Origin: Deltaproteobacteria bacterium
GTDB lineage: Bacteria > Myxococcota_A > Polyangia > Polyangiales > Sandaracinaceae
DNA: 64,000 nt
Assembly: GCA_017303575.1 (NCBI GenBank)
Contig: JAFLCL010000016.1
Span: 1-64,000, forward strand
Reading direction: 5' to 3'
Shown here: in pieces, positions 28,643 through 37,414 of the stretch
Layout: every line of letters starts with the position of its first letter
How positions within the stretch are numbered: the stretch's first letter is position 1
Translations under genes and position numbers: made by a program
The notes under the pieces: model-generated
The model's input: the letters and a program-made list of their open reading frames with translations, nothing else
What the model was told of the DNA's origin: nothing
The model's database searches: none

Positions 28643-28914
28643 GCGACCTTCTTCGAGCCGTCACTTCGGCCGTCGATCTCTGCGAGCAGCGCCTGCGTCT
28701 GCTCGGCATCGAGGCGGGGCACGCCCGAGCTGGCCAGGAGCCACGCCAGCGCCTCCTTCCGACGCAGCTCCTTGGCCATGGCGGTCACGAGCGCCGACAC
28801 GTTGCCGCCGAAGTGCCGCTTCGCGAACGTGCGCAGCACCTCCTCCGTGGTCGCATCGACGGAGATCGACATCGTGCGGGTGCTACCGGCTCGCTTGCTC
28901 GGGACGCGCTTCAT
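28639..28914 (-). CDS. vapB: Ribbon-helix-helix-type antitoxin
   Basis: This is a 91-residue basic antitoxin partner of vapC. 'TMSISVDATTEEVLRTFAK' at residues about 14-32 begins with the beta-strand and helix of a ribbon-helix-helix DNA-binding fold, followed by a toxin-binding helical tail. It comes first in the operon, as usual. The 137 bases to gnd on the other strand must hold both promoters. The symbol is by family only. Confidence 0.75.
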   Translation of the reverse strand: MKRVPSKRAGSTRTMSISVDATTEEVLRTFAKRHFGGNVSALVTAMAKELRRKEALAWLLASSGVPRLDAEQTQALLAEIDGRSDGSKKVA

Positions 28915-29051
28915 CGACGCGTTGTAACACAGGCTGTGCTGATGGACGGCTGCTCACGTGGGAGCGGGCTCATCGCCCTTCCGATCGCGCTCTCGCTTCG
29001 TTAGGCTGCTCGTCTCTCATCGGCGTGTCGTCGGTGGACGAAGGGGTCTCC

Positions 29052-30062
29052 ATGCAGCTCGGAATGATCGGTCTGGGACGAATGGGCGCGAACATGGTTC
29101 GCCGCTGGATGCGCGGCGGCCACGAGTGCGTCGTCTCCGACGTGAGCCCCGCGGCCGTCGAAGGTCTGGTGAAGGAAGGCGCGATCGGCGCGAGCTCCAT
29201 CGAGGACCTCGTGAAGAAGATGAAGGCGCCGCGCGCGATCTGTCTGATGTTGCCCGCGGCCATCACCGACAAGATCGCGAACGACGTGGCGCAGCACCTC
29301 GAGCCCGGCGACGTGCTGATCGACGGCGGCAACTCGCACTACCACGACGACATCGCGCGCGCGGCGCGGTTCAAGGAGAAGGGCATCCACTGCATCGACA
29401 TGGGCACGAGCGGTGGCGTCTGGGGCCTCGAGCGCGGCTACTGCCTGATGATCGGCGGCGACAAGGACGTCGTTCAGCGCCTCGATCCCATCTTCAAGAC
29501 GCTCGCGCCCGGACGCGGCGACATTCCGCGCACGCCCGGGCACGAGAAGGTCTCTGGCACTGCGGAGGAGGGCTACCTCCACTGCGGCGGGCCGGGCGCG
29601 GGGCACTTCGTCAAGATGATCCACAACGGGATCGAGTACGGGATGATGGCTGCGTTCGGCGAGGGGCTGAACATCCTCGCGAACGCGAACCTCGGGACGC
29701 GCTCGCACGAGAAGAACGCGGAGACCGCGCCCATGCGGAACCCCGAGCACTACGCGTACGACTTCGACCTTGCGGCGATCACCGAGCTGTGGCGTCGTGG
29801 AAGCGTCGTCACGTCGTGGCTGCTCGATCTCACCGCGCAGGCGCTCGCCGAGGATCCCAAGCTCGAGAAGTTCTCGGGCAAGGTCTCGGACTCGGGTGAA
29901 GGTCGCTGGACCGTCGATGCCGCCGTCGATCTCGGCGTGCCCGCGAACGTGCTGACCGCCTCGCTCTTCGCGCGCTTCGCTTCGCGTGATCTCGACGTGT
30001 TCCAGAACAAGGTGCTGTCCGCCCAGCGCTTCGGCTTCGGCGGCCACGTGGAGAAGAAGTGA
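29052..30062 (+). CDS. gnd: 6-phosphogluconate dehydrogenase, decarboxylating (short type)
   Basis: This 336-residue enzyme is of the short (GntZ/YqeC) class. The Rossmann motif '[12 protein letters not shown]' starts the protein. '[12 protein letters not shown]' and '[14 protein letters not shown]' are 6PGDH motifs, and '[15 protein letters not shown]' holds the catalytic Lys. It converts 6-phosphogluconate to ribulose-5-phosphate with NAD(P)H. It lies 7 bases upstream of zwf and probably forms an operon with it, so the shunt enzymes are made together. Cofactor preference (NAD or NADP) is not obvious. Confidence 0.92.
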   Translation: MQLGMIGLGRMGANMVRRWMRGGHECVVSDVSPAAVEGLVKEGAIGASSIEDLVKKMKAPRAICLMLPAAITDKIANDVAQHLEPGDVLIDGGNSHYHDDIARAARFKEKGIHCIDMGTSGGVWGLERGYCLMIGGDKDVVQRLDPIFKTLAPGRGDIPRTPGHEKVSGTAEEGYLHCGGPGAGHFVKMIHNGIEYGMMAAFGEGLNILANANLGTRSHEKNAETAPMRNPEHYAYDFDLAAITELWRRGSVVTSWLLDLTAQALAEDPKLEKFSGKVSDSGEGRWTVDAAVDLGVPANVLTASLFARFASRDLDVFQNKVLSAQRFGFGGHVEKK

Positions 30063-30069
30063 GGGGAGC

Positions 30070-31479
30070 ATGACCACGCTGATCCAACCCGCGAAGCGGG
30101 AGAGGTCGGACGCGCTCGTGTTCTTCGGCGCGACCGGTGACCTCGCGTACAAGAAGATCTTTCCTGCCCTCCACGCGATGGCCAAGCGGGGCAAGCTCGA
30201 CTTTCCCGTGGTGGGCGTCGCGCGATCGGGGCACGGCCTCACCGAGCTCGTCGAGCGAGCGCGCGCGAGCTGCACCGAGTACGGCGGGCTCGATCCCAGC
30301 GCGTTCGCCCAGCTCGTGCGGCAGATGCGCTACGTCGACGGCGACTACAACGATCCCGTCACGTTCCAGCACCTCAAGAAGGAGCTCGGCGACTGCAAGC
30401 GGCCCACGCACTACCTCGCGATCCCTCCCAGCATGTTCGGTCCCGTGATCGAGCAGCTCGGCGCCTCGGGTGCGGCGGAGAACGCGCGCGTCGTGGTGGA
30501 GAAGCCGTTCGGGCGTGATCTCCAGTCGGCGCGCGAGCTCGATCGGATCATCCACACCGTGTTCCCCGAGCACTCGGTGTTCCGCATCGATCACTACCTC
30601 GGCAAAGAGGCAGTGCAGAACATCCTCTACTTCCGCTTCGCGAACGCGTTCCTCGAGCCGATCATGAACCGGCAGTACGTCGAGAACGTGCAGATCACCA
30701 TGGCCGAGAAGTTCGGCGTGACGGGGCGCGGCAAGTTCTACGAAGAGACAGGCGTCATCCGCGACGTCATCCAGAACCACTTGCTCCAGGTCGTGAGCTA
30801 CCTCGCGATGGAGGCGCCGAGCTCGATGATCCCGGAGGCGATCCGCGACGAGCAGGCGAAGGTGCTGCGCACGGTGCGGCCGCTCAGCCCCGACCACATG
30901 GTGCGCGGTCAGTTCCGCGGCTACCGCGACGAGCCCGGTGTGGCGAAGGACTCGTACATGGGCACGTACGCGGCGCTGCGCCTCTACGTGGACTCGTGGC
31001 GCTGGGAGGGCGTGCCCTTCTACGTGCGCGCGGGCAAGTGCCTCGCGACGACGACGACGGAGGTGATGGTCGAGCTCAAGAACCCGCCGCAGGTGGTGTT
31101 CAACGAGGCCGCGCCATCGATGGGCAACTACCTCCGCTTCCGCTTGAGCCCACAGGTGCACATCGCGCTCGGCGCGCGCGCGAAGCGGCCCGGTGAAGGC
31201 ATGACCGGTCGTCCGGTGGAGCTGTCGATCGTCGACGAAGGAAAGCCGGTGCCGGGCGAGGGCGTGCGGCTCGGCGACTACGAGCGCTTGCTCGGCGACG
31301 CGATGGCGGGCGATGCGACCCTCTTCGCGCGCACCGACATCGTCGAGGCCGCGTGGGCGATCGTCGATCCGATCCTGCACGGGCCGAGCGCGCTCTACGA
31401 GTACGAGCCCGGCACGTGGGGGCCCAAGGAGGCCGACGAGCTCACGCGGGCGGTGGGTGGATGGAACACGCCTGCTTGA
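30070..31479 (+). CDS. zwf: Glucose-6-phosphate dehydrogenase
   Basis: This 469-residue enzyme opens the oxidative pentose phosphate pathway. The start at ATG 30070 follows GAGGGGAGC. '[18 protein letters not shown]' is the dinucleotide-binding site, and '[16 protein letters not shown]' (His175) is the active-site signature. '[15 protein letters not shown]' completes the family pattern. It acts in the cytoplasm and supplies NADPH. It is closely spaced with gnd upstream; a hairpin-rich spacer of about 210 bases separates it from the glucokinase-like gene. Confidence 0.95.
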   Translation: MTTLIQPAKRERSDALVFFGATGDLAYKKIFPALHAMAKRGKLDFPVVGVARSGHGLTELVERARASCTEYGGLDPSAFAQLVRQMRYVDGDYNDPVTFQHLKKELGDCKRPTHYLAIPPSMFGPVIEQLGASGAAENARVVVEKPFGRDLQSARELDRIIHTVFPEHSVFRIDHYLGKEAVQNILYFRFANAFLEPIMNRQYVENVQITMAEKFGVTGRGKFYEETGVIRDVIQNHLLQVVSYLAMEAPSSMIPEAIRDEQAKVLRTVRPLSPDHMVRGQFRGYRDEPGVAKDSYMGTYAALRLYVDSWRWEGVPFYVRAGKCLATTTTEVMVELKNPPQVVFNEAAPSMGNYLRFRLSPQVHIALGARAKRPGEGMTGRPVELSIVDEGKPVPGEGVRLGDYERLLGDAMAGDATLFARTDIVEAAWAIVDPILHGPSALYEYEPGTWGPKEADELTRAVGGWNTPA

Positions 31480-31591
31480 GTGCGCGCTCTGCTCGTTGCG
31501 CGCTTCGCGCGCGTCGGTGGGAGTCGGCAACTCCCCCCTATTCCCCCCTGCTCGTCCTTCGTCGCTGCGCTCCTCCATCCTCGCTGCTCCA

Positions 31592-31625
31592 GGGGTCTGC
31601 TTCGCAGCCCCCGCCGCAAGGCGCC
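31592..31625 (+). repeat. REP-like hairpin with conserved flank (family B)
   Basis: GGGGTCTGC-TTC-GCAGCCCC (31592-31611, one unpaired T) is followed by CGCCGCAAGGCGCC, the same flank as at 10402-10414. The preceding bases (CTGCTCCA, with CTCGTCGC-like text further upstream) also match the 10.3-kb copy. It lies between zwf and the glucokinase-like gene. A second hairpin, GGGAGT/ACTCCC, is at 31519-31535. Confidence 0.65.
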
Positions 31626-31691
31626 CCGACGAGACGATTCCTTCCAGCATTGTGATCCGAGCTCGCAAGTGTCTCGTCGTGAGAGGAAGTC

Positions 31692-32384
31692 ATGGCAAGC
31701 AAGAAGTCGAAGACCGCAGCCACGTCGTCGATCCTCGTGATCGACGTGGGCGGCAACAACGTGAAGGTCGCGCTCGGTCATCACACCGAGCCGGTGAGGG
31801 TTCCGTCGGGCAAGGACATGACGGCCGCGCAGATGGTCGCGGGCGTGAAGGCCGCGACCAAGGGCTGGGCCTTCGATCGCGTGAGCCTCGGGTTTCCTGG
31901 GCCGGTGAAGGACGGCAAGCCCGCACGCGAGCCGGTGAACCTCTCGACGGGCTGGGTCGCGCTCGACTACGAGAAGGCCTTCGGTGTGCCGGTGCGCATC
32001 GTCAACGACGCTGCGCTGCAGGCGCTCGGCAACTACGACGCGACGTCGCGCGGCCGCATGCTGTTCATGGGGCTCGGCACCGGCCTCGGCACCACGCTCG
32101 TCGGCGACACGTTCGTGCAGCCGCTCGAGCTCGCGCACCTGCCGTACCGCAAGGACAAGAGCTACGAGGACTTCGTGGGCGAGCGCGGCCTCGAGCGCCT
32201 GGGCAAGAAGAAGTGGACCGAGCACGTGTTCGCCGTGGTCGCGCTCTTGCGCGATGCGATGCAGGTCGACGAGGTGGTGCTCGGTGGTGGACAGACCAAG
32301 CGCCTCGAGGAGCTGCCGCCTGGTGTGCGTCGCGGACGCGACGACGCGGCGATCGTGGGCGGCGTCGAGCTCTGGTCGCGCTGA
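31692..32384 (+). CDS. ROK-family kinase, polyphosphate-glucokinase-like
   Basis: This 230-residue kinase has the actin-like ATPase fold. 'VIDVGGNNVKVAL' is the phosphate-1 loop, 'SLGFPGPVKDG' follows, 'IVNDAALQALGNY' carries the catalytic Asp, and 'MGLGTGLGTTLV' is the phosphate-2 loop. Its length and layout are closest to bacterial polyphosphate glucokinases, which phosphorylate glucose from polyphosphate or ATP. After gnd-zwf it would feed glucose into the pentose phosphate pathway. Phosphate-donor specificity cannot be read from the sequence. Confidence 0.85.
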   Translation: MASKKSKTAATSSILVIDVGGNNVKVALGHHTEPVRVPSGKDMTAAQMVAGVKAATKGWAFDRVSLGFPGPVKDGKPAREPVNLSTGWVALDYEKAFGVPVRIVNDAALQALGNYDATSRGRMLFMGLGTGLGTTLVGDTFVQPLELAHLPYRKDKSYEDFVGERGLERLGKKKWTEHVFAVVALLRDAMQVDEVVLGGGQTKRLEELPPGVRRGRDDAAIVGGVELWSR

Positions 32385-32397
32385 CGTCGAGCACGGC

Positions 32398-33360
32398 TCA
32401 CGCCTCGCGCGGTGGAGCGCGCGTGTCCTCGCGCGTCTCGTCGTGCTCCATCGACTCGACGCGCCAGTGCGCGTAGACGAACGGACCTGTCTCGAGCTGC
32501 CAGCTCACCTCGGCCTCGAACGGCACACGCATCCCCGAGACGGTCCGCCAGTCGCGATAGACACCACTCCACGGGCGCAGGATGCCGCCGTCGGAGTAGC
32601 GCTGCGCCGTCATGCGTAGGGGCAGACCGTCGGCGCCGAACTCGAAGACCCCCGACACCTCGCCATTGCCGTGGTCGAGCGTCGCGCGCGCGTGCGTCGC
32701 GTCGATCGCCGTCCAGCGCACCGTTCGCGTGTCGAAGAGCGCTGTCGGGTACCACGGCATCTCGGCGAGCAGCCGCAGCGCAGAGCCCTGATCGAGCTCG
32801 GGCCCGCGCGCGTCGGCGATGGGGATCGTGTCATCGAGCAGCACGAGCATGCTGCCCTGCCCCGAGACGCTCATGTCGCGCACGTCCACCCAGAGCCCAG
32901 GCCCCAGGCGCACGCGGCCCGTCCACACGAAGCCCGGCGGATCGACGGTGAAGAGCTGCGCGCCGCGGATCGGGCGAGCCTTGTCCCGCACGCTCATGCG
33001 AAAGGTCCCTCCGTGGCTGAGGCGCAGCGTGCGCACGGGGACGCGGCCTCTCACGGCGAGCTCTCGGTAGCGTGCGACGGGGGCTGGGAGCGCGACGTCG
33101 GTGGACGACGCAGGCGCGGTGTGCGGCAGCGCGAGCAGCGCGCGCATCTCGTCTGCGACCTGGTCCTCGAAGCGTCGACGGTTGAGCCGCACCACCACCA
33201 CCGGCACGACGACCGCGACGAAGCAGAGCACGACCGCGAACGCCTCCCATCCGAGCCACCTCGCCGCGAGCATCGCGAGCCCGACGCCGAGCAGCGTGCC
33301 GACGAAGACGAACGTGTGGAAGCGCGGACCCGCTCTCGGGGCCTCGATGGTCTGCTGCAT
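32398..33360 (-). CDS. DUF6544/DUF6920-like membrane-anchored protein
   Basis: This 320-residue protein starts at an ATG at 33360. Two closely spaced hydrophobic segments (about residues 15-30 and 38-57) anchor the N-terminus. The remaining 260 residues look periplasmic and beta-rich, with 'YRELAVRGRVPVRTLRLSH', 'RWTAIDATHARATLDHG' and 'PLRMTAQRYSDG'. This pattern recalls the uncharacterised DUF6544/DUF6920 proteins, which resemble lipoprotein-carrier folds. Function is unknown. It converges with the glucokinase gene. Confidence 0.65.
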   Translation of the reverse strand: MQQTIEAPRAGPRFHTFVFVGTLLGVGLAMLAARWLGWEAFAVVLCFVAVVVPVVVVRLNRRRFEDQVADEMRALLALPHTAPASSTDVALPAPVARYRELAVRGRVPVRTLRLSHGGTFRMSVRDKARPIRGAQLFTVDPPGFVWTGRVRLGPGLWVDVRDMSVSGQGSMLVLLDDTIPIADARGPELDQGSALRLLAEMPWYPTALFDTRTVRWTAIDATHARATLDHGNGEVSGVFEFGADGLPLRMTAQRYSDGGILRPWSGVYRDWRTVSGMRVPFEAEVSWQLETGPFVYAHWRVESMEHDETREDTRAPPREA

Positions 33361-33522
33361 GGGATCGCCACGCTCCTTTGCGTCGGCATCCGGGCGCCGT
33401 GCGCGAACCTCAGCACGATGCGGGCCGTGCCGATCATCACGGGCGAGCCTCCGAAGACACGCTTCAGGGTCGACGCTCACGTCTCACCCGGGGCGAAACG
33501 CCGCTGCGCTAAGCTTCGGCCC

Positions 33523-34209
33523 ATGCGTCGTCGACAGCTCCTCGCGCTCGCCTCCGTCTCCGTCGTCGCGCTCGCTCCTGGCGCGCCCGTGCTCGCGGAG
33601 TGCGCCGCGCCCACCGAAGAGCGCGCGCAGTGGCTCGTCACGACGGTGCGCGCAGGCGGTCCGCTGTACGTGTGGCTCGGCCAGCCGCGTGGTCTGCCGA
33701 TGCCTGCAGAGCTGCAGCTGAGCGGCGTCGGTCAGGGCGCTCGCCTCAACATCACGTGGATCGTGCCGGGTCTCGCCCGCGTGACCATGCCCGCCGACGC
33801 ACGCGGCACGGTGCGCCTCACCGCGCCCGCGCGCAGCCACGGGGGCGCGAGCGAGTCGTTCGACGTGACGATCACGCAGGGGGCGGCGGCGGCTCGCGTC
33901 GCGCCCGCGCCCACGTCGGTGCGTATGGAGCGCGCGTTCGTGCCCACGCGCTGGTCGCAGGGCGAGACCCTCCGGGTTCACTTCGACGCGGCGCCCTCGA
34001 GCATCCGTCACGTGCTCGCGCGCTGGGGACGCGAGGGCTCGTTCGCGACGATCGCCGCGGGCGCGACGCAGGCCGTGGTCTTCCAGGACGGTCGCTGCGG
34101 CACGCGTCCCGTCGATGCCGACGCACCGGCAGCGGGTGATCGCGTCGAGGTCTCGTTCGTCGACGACGAGGGCAACCTCTCGGGCTCGACGCGCGCGACG
34201 ATGCCGTGA
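33523..34209 (+). CDS. Secreted protein, paralogue A of a local pair
   Basis: This 228-residue protein has an Arg-rich signal ('MRRRQLLALASV', possibly Tat-dependent) cleaved near 'VLAEC'. It shares block after block with the protein at 34628: 'AQWLVTT', 'VWLGQPRGLP', 'DDEGNLSG' and two conserved Cys. The body looks like beta-sandwich Ig-like domains. It is probably periplasmic. The two proteins flank a cupin gene on the other strand, suggesting local duplication followed by insertion or inversion. No known family was recognised. Confidence 0.68.
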   Translation: MRRRQLLALASVSVVALAPGAPVLAECAAPTEERAQWLVTTVRAGGPLYVWLGQPRGLPMPAELQLSGVGQGARLNITWIVPGLARVTMPADARGTVRLTAPARSHGGASESFDVTITQGAAAARVAPAPTSVRMERAFVPTRWSQGETLRVHFDAAPSSIRHVLARWGREGSFATIAAGATQAVVFQDGRCGTRPVDADAPAAGDRVEVSFVDDEGNLSGSTRATMP

Positions 34210-34572
34210 TCAGATCTTCGTTCGTCGAGCCGTGAACACGTCGTCCCGCACGTCGCCGGTGTTCACCACGTCGGATGGCTCGAAGATCACGATCTCGGCT
34301 TCGTCGTCCGCGGCCGTGCGGTGCTCGACGCCGCGCGGCACCACGAAGAGCTGACCCGCCTCGAGCGTCACGATCCGATCCCGCATCTCGATCCGCATGC
34401 GCCCACGCCAGACGAGGAACATCTCCTCGGCGTGATCGTGCTGATGCCAAGGGAACACGCCCTGGATCTTCACGACGCGCACGTCTTGTCCGTTGAGCTC
34501 GGCGACGACCTTGGGCCGCCAGTGCTCGGTGAACGAGGCGAACGCGTGCCTCAGATCGAGCTTGTCGTTCAT
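34210..34572 (-). CDS. Cupin-domain protein
   Basis: This is a 120-residue single-cupin protein, starting at an ATG at 34572. The first cupin motif is present as 'FPWHQHDHAEEMFLVWRG', which supplies two or three metal-binding His and a Glu. The second motif 'QLFVVPRGVEHRT' supplies the last His. It is probably a small metal-dependent enzyme or sugar/regulator-binding protein in the cytoplasm; the substrate is unknown. Its stop abuts the stop of the converging gene at 34209 with no gap. Confidence 0.85.
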   Translation of the reverse strand: MNDKLDLRHAFASFTEHWRPKVVAELNGQDVRVVKIQGVFPWHQHDHAEEMFLVWRGRMRIEMRDRIVTLEAGQLFVVPRGVEHRTAADDEAEIVIFEPSDVVNTGDVRDDVFTARRTKI

Positions 34573-34627
34573 GCGTCGCACGGTGTCACCGCGTCGCTCG
34601 ACGGTCGAACGCGCGTAGGATCACGAC

Positions 34628-35320
34628 ATGCCGACGATGCACCGACGTCACTTCCTCGCGCTCACTTCGATCGCCCTGAGCGCCGCATCCACCTCGATCG
34701 TCGTCGCCGACTGCGCGCCCAACGAGGAGCGCGCGGGCTGGCTGACGACGAACGTGCACCCCGGCGGCGATGCGTTCGTGTGGCTCGGACAGCCGCGAGG
34801 CCTGCCGGTGCCGACGGATCTCGAGGTGACGATCAGCGGCGCGAGCTCACGCCTGCCGATCGTGTGGGTCGTCCCCGGCGTCGCGCGTCTTCGCGTTCCA
34901 GGAACAGCGAGCGGCGTGATGCGCATCGCGACACCACCCCGCGGACGAGGCCCCACGGGCGCGACGTTCGACGTGACGCTCGCGAGCGGCCCGCCTCCCG
35001 CGCGGATCAGCGCGCCGCCGAGTGGGCTCTCCCTGGCGCGCTCCCGCCATCCGATTCGTTGGGGCGAAGCCGAGGACGTCGAAGCGAGGTTCGCGGCGGC
35101 GCCTCCTTCGGTCCGTCACGTGATCATGCGGTGGTCACGCTTCGGCGCCGCGGCGTCGCTCGCGGCCGGCACCACCCGCGTGTCCGTCTACATGCAGGGC
35201 GGCTGCGGATCATCACCGGTGGACGCCGCGCCCCCCGCACGGGGAGAGCGCGTGGAGCTCGCGTTCCTCGACGACGAAGGCAACGTCTCTTCGTTCACGA
35301 GCGCGGTGATGCCTGCATGA
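34628..35320 (+). CDS. Secreted protein, paralogue B of a local pair
   Basis: This 230-residue protein is homologous by eye to the product of 33523-34209. It has a twin-Arg-like 'HRRHFLALTS' signal region and the shared 'FVWLGQPRGLP', 'LAAGTTRVSV' and 'LDDEGNVSS' blocks. It may be a periplasmic binding or structural protein. The stop TGA overlaps the ATG of the macro-domain gene (ATGA), so the two are coupled even though one product is exported and the other cytoplasmic. Confidence 0.7.
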   Translation: MPTMHRRHFLALTSIALSAASTSIVVADCAPNEERAGWLTTNVHPGGDAFVWLGQPRGLPVPTDLEVTISGASSRLPIVWVVPGVARLRVPGTASGVMRIATPPRGRGPTGATFDVTLASGPPPARISAPPSGLSLARSRHPIRWGEAEDVEARFAAAPPSVRHVIMRWSRFGAAASLAAGTTRVSVYMQGGCGSSPVDAAPPARGERVELAFLDDEGNVSSFTSAVMPA

Positions 35321-35778
35321 GCAGCGCACCGACTGCGATCGAGATCACGCGTGGTGACTTGTTCGCCGTCGACGTGGAGGCGATCGTCAACCCCGTCAAC
35401 ACGCGTGGCGTGATGGGCAAGGGGCTCGCGCTCGCCTTCAAGAAGAAGTTCCCCGACGCGTTTCGTGCCTACGCGAAGGCCTGTGAGCGCGGCGAGGTCG
35501 TCGTCGGTCGGATGCACGTGGTCGAGCGTGAGAGCAAGCCCCGCTACGTCATTCACTTTCCGACCAAGGACGACTGGCGCGCGCCTTCCCGGATCGAGTA
35601 CGTGCGTGACGGGCTCGTCGATCTCGTGAGGGAGATGCGTGAACGTGAGATCCGATCGATCGCGATCCCCGCGCTCGGGTGTGGGCTCGGCGGGCTCGAC
35701 TGGGACGACGTGCGGCCGCTGATCGTCGCGGCGCTCGAAGCAGTCGAGGCACGGGTCGTGGTGTTCGAGCCTTCGTGA
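35317..35778 (+). CDS. Stand-alone macro-domain protein (DarG/ALC1-like)
   Basis: This 153-residue macro domain opens with 'ITRGDLFAVDVEAIVNPVN', and its ligand-binding loops 'GVMGKGLALAFKK' and 'IPALGCGLGGLDWDDV' are intact. Such domains bind ADP-ribose and can remove it from proteins or, in DarG antitoxins, from DNA. The loop style is DarG-like. However, the C-terminal half of DarG is missing and no DarT gene is beside it. It could be an orphan antitoxin/anti-defence domain or a metabolite phosphatase. It stands at the left edge of the accessory region. Confidence 0.85.
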   Translation: MSSAPTAIEITRGDLFAVDVEAIVNPVNTRGVMGKGLALAFKKKFPDAFRAYAKACERGEVVVGRMHVVERESKPRYVIHFPTKDDWRAPSRIEYVRDGLVDLVREMREREIRSIAIPALGCGLGGLDWDDVRPLIVAALEAVEARVVVFEPS

Positions 35779-35934
35779 TCAGCACGAACCTAGCGCCAGG
35801 CTCATGGTGGCGACCGAGATGAACATTCTGCGTGGCCAGCCCTCGTCGGCCAGGACGACGAGGTCGCACGAGAAGTCGTTCACGTCGGAAGGTTGGATCC
35901 TCCGCGTGACGTATCCCCCGCCCCCGCCGGTCAT
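35779..35934 (-). CDS. Possible 51-residue protein (or coding remnant)
   Basis: This tiny minus-strand frame, from ATG 35934 to TGA 35779-35781, directly abuts the macro-domain stop on the other strand. Nearly all codons end in G or C, as in real genes here. The translation is balanced ('MTGGGGGYVTRRIQPSDVN', then 'DLVVLADEGWP', ending in '...LGSC'), unlike the Arg/Ala-rich noise of other non-coding frames. No good ribosome-binding site is visible. The frame stays open upstream into the end of the HerA-like gene, so it may be the tail of a broken larger gene rather than a complete one. Confidence 0.35.
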   Translation of the reverse strand: MTGGGGGYVTRRIQPSDVNDFSCDLVVLADEGWPRRMFISVATMSLALGSC

Positions 35935-35980
35935 CGTCGCCGTTTCGCCGCACTCACCAGCCGGGGCGGGTTGCCACGGG

Positions 35981-37360
35981 TCACGGCGTCGCTTCCCGCA
36001 GCCGCGCGAGCTCGCGGCCGGTCATCGGGCCGCGGAGGTAGCTCATCGCCCAGCGTGGGTTGAGCAGCGTGAGCTGGTTGCCCTTCGCTTCGCGTACGAC
36101 GAACCACCTCGGGCCGAGCTTCTTGAGCACGCCCGCGAGCACGCTCTTCTTCTTGTCCTCGCCCAGGCCCTCGACGACGCGTGCGCGGTCCGCGTCCGTC
36201 TGCAGGCGTCCGAGCATCCACGTGCCAGCGTTGCTGAGCGCGCGGTAGTCGAGGTCCATCGGGTTCTGCGTCGCGATCACGCAGCCAACGCCGAACGCGC
36301 GCGCTTGCTTCATCAGCGCCACGATCGGCCGCTTCGTCGGTGGATTCGCGGGGTGCGGCGGCACGAAGCCGTACACCTCGTCGAACGCGACGAGCGCCTT
36401 GAGGCGCGAGCTCCCCGGCTGGCTCCGCACCCAGCTCAGCACCTCTTCGAGGACCACGCCGAGCACGAGCTGTTTCTCGGCGTCGTCGAGGTGCGCGACG
36501 CTCACGATCGTCGCGGGCGTTCTGCCATCCACCTTCTGCATCCAGGCTCCGACGTCGATCGACTGACCCCGACGCCACGACGCGAACGACGGTGACGCGA
36601 CCAGCGTGTTGAGGTCCGCCGCGAGCTCCGCGCGCAGCTTCGGCGACACGAACGCGTCGAGCTCGAGGTCACCGATCTGCACGATCGGTGGCTCGTTCAG
36701 ATCGGCCATCAGCTCACCGAGCGTCGAAGTGCCTCCCTTCGACAAGCGCCGCTCCGCGAGCACCGACAAGAGCGCATGCTCCCGACTGCGCCCCGGATCC
36801 GCGTCGCGTCCGGTGAGACGAAGCACGAGCGACACAGCGGCCGACAGCGCCGCGCGTGCGGCAGCGGGAGCCCCGTCCCAGCGCGTGCTCCGTTGTTCGA
36901 GCGCCGAGAGCAGGTGCAGCGGCTCACCCGCCTCCGAGCCCGGCGTGATCACGCGCACGTGCATGCCCTTCGCGTACGCCGCGAGCTTGGCTTCATCGAT
37001 GTTCCACGACGCGAGCCCCTTGCGCCGCGTCTCGACGGCGCTCGCCACCACGGGCGGATCGGCGATGCCATCGTCGTCGCCCGCATCGGCCTCGACCCAC
37101 GGCGCCATCGCGGAGGGATCGAAGGAGGGCAGGGCGAGCGCCAGATTGGCGAGGTCGCCTTTGACGTCGATGAGGAGACAGGGCACCTGCGCCGACAACA
37201 CCTCTTCGACGAGCACGGTGAGGAGGCCAGTCTTGCCACTGCCGGTCATGCCGACGATCACGCCGTGGGTGAGGAGATCGTGCGCGGGAATGCCATAGGC
37301 ACCCAGGTTCGTGCGGGAGTCGAGGGTGTAGCGAGCACCGAGGTTCAATGTGGGAGTCAT
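35981..37360 (-). CDS. HerA-like ATPase (DUF87-type)
   Basis: This 459-residue P-loop ATPase of the HerA/FtsK class has its Walker A at 'IVGMTGSGKTGLLT' (residues about 35-48). Walker B may be 'LLIDVKGD', and 'KALVAFDEVYGFVPP' is a second hydrophobic-acidic block with the catalytic Glu. 'GVGCVIATQNPMDLDY' is sensor-like. Such ATPases act as hexamers on DNA, often with a nuclease partner (NurA, SIR2 and others). No partner is adjacent here, and the protein is shorter than many relatives, so a C-terminal part may be lost. A GGTTCC array lies directly upstream. Confidence 0.85.
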   Translation of the reverse strand: MTPTLNLGARYTLDSRTNLGAYGIPAHDLLTHGVIVGMTGSGKTGLLTVLVEEVLSAQVPCLLIDVKGDLANLALALPSFDPSAMAPWVEADAGDDDGIADPPVVASAVETRRKGLASWNIDEAKLAAYAKGMHVRVITPGSEAGEPLHLLSALEQRSTRWDGAPAAARAALSAAVSLVLRLTGRDADPGRSREHALLSVLAERRLSKGGTSTLGELMADLNEPPIVQIGDLELDAFVSPKLRAELAADLNTLVASPSFASWRRGQSIDVGAWMQKVDGRTPATIVSVAHLDDAEKQLVLGVVLEEVLSWVRSQPGSSRLKALVAFDEVYGFVPPHPANPPTKRPIVALMKQARAFGVGCVIATQNPMDLDYRALSNAGTWMLGRLQTDADRARVVEGLGEDKKKSVLAGVLKKLGPRWFVVREAKGNQLTLLNPRWAMSYLRGPMTGRELARLREATP

Positions 37361-37414
37361 GGTGTGTCTCTTGGTGTGGGGAGAGGGGCAGTCGGGGGGG
37401 CGGGGTGGGAATGC

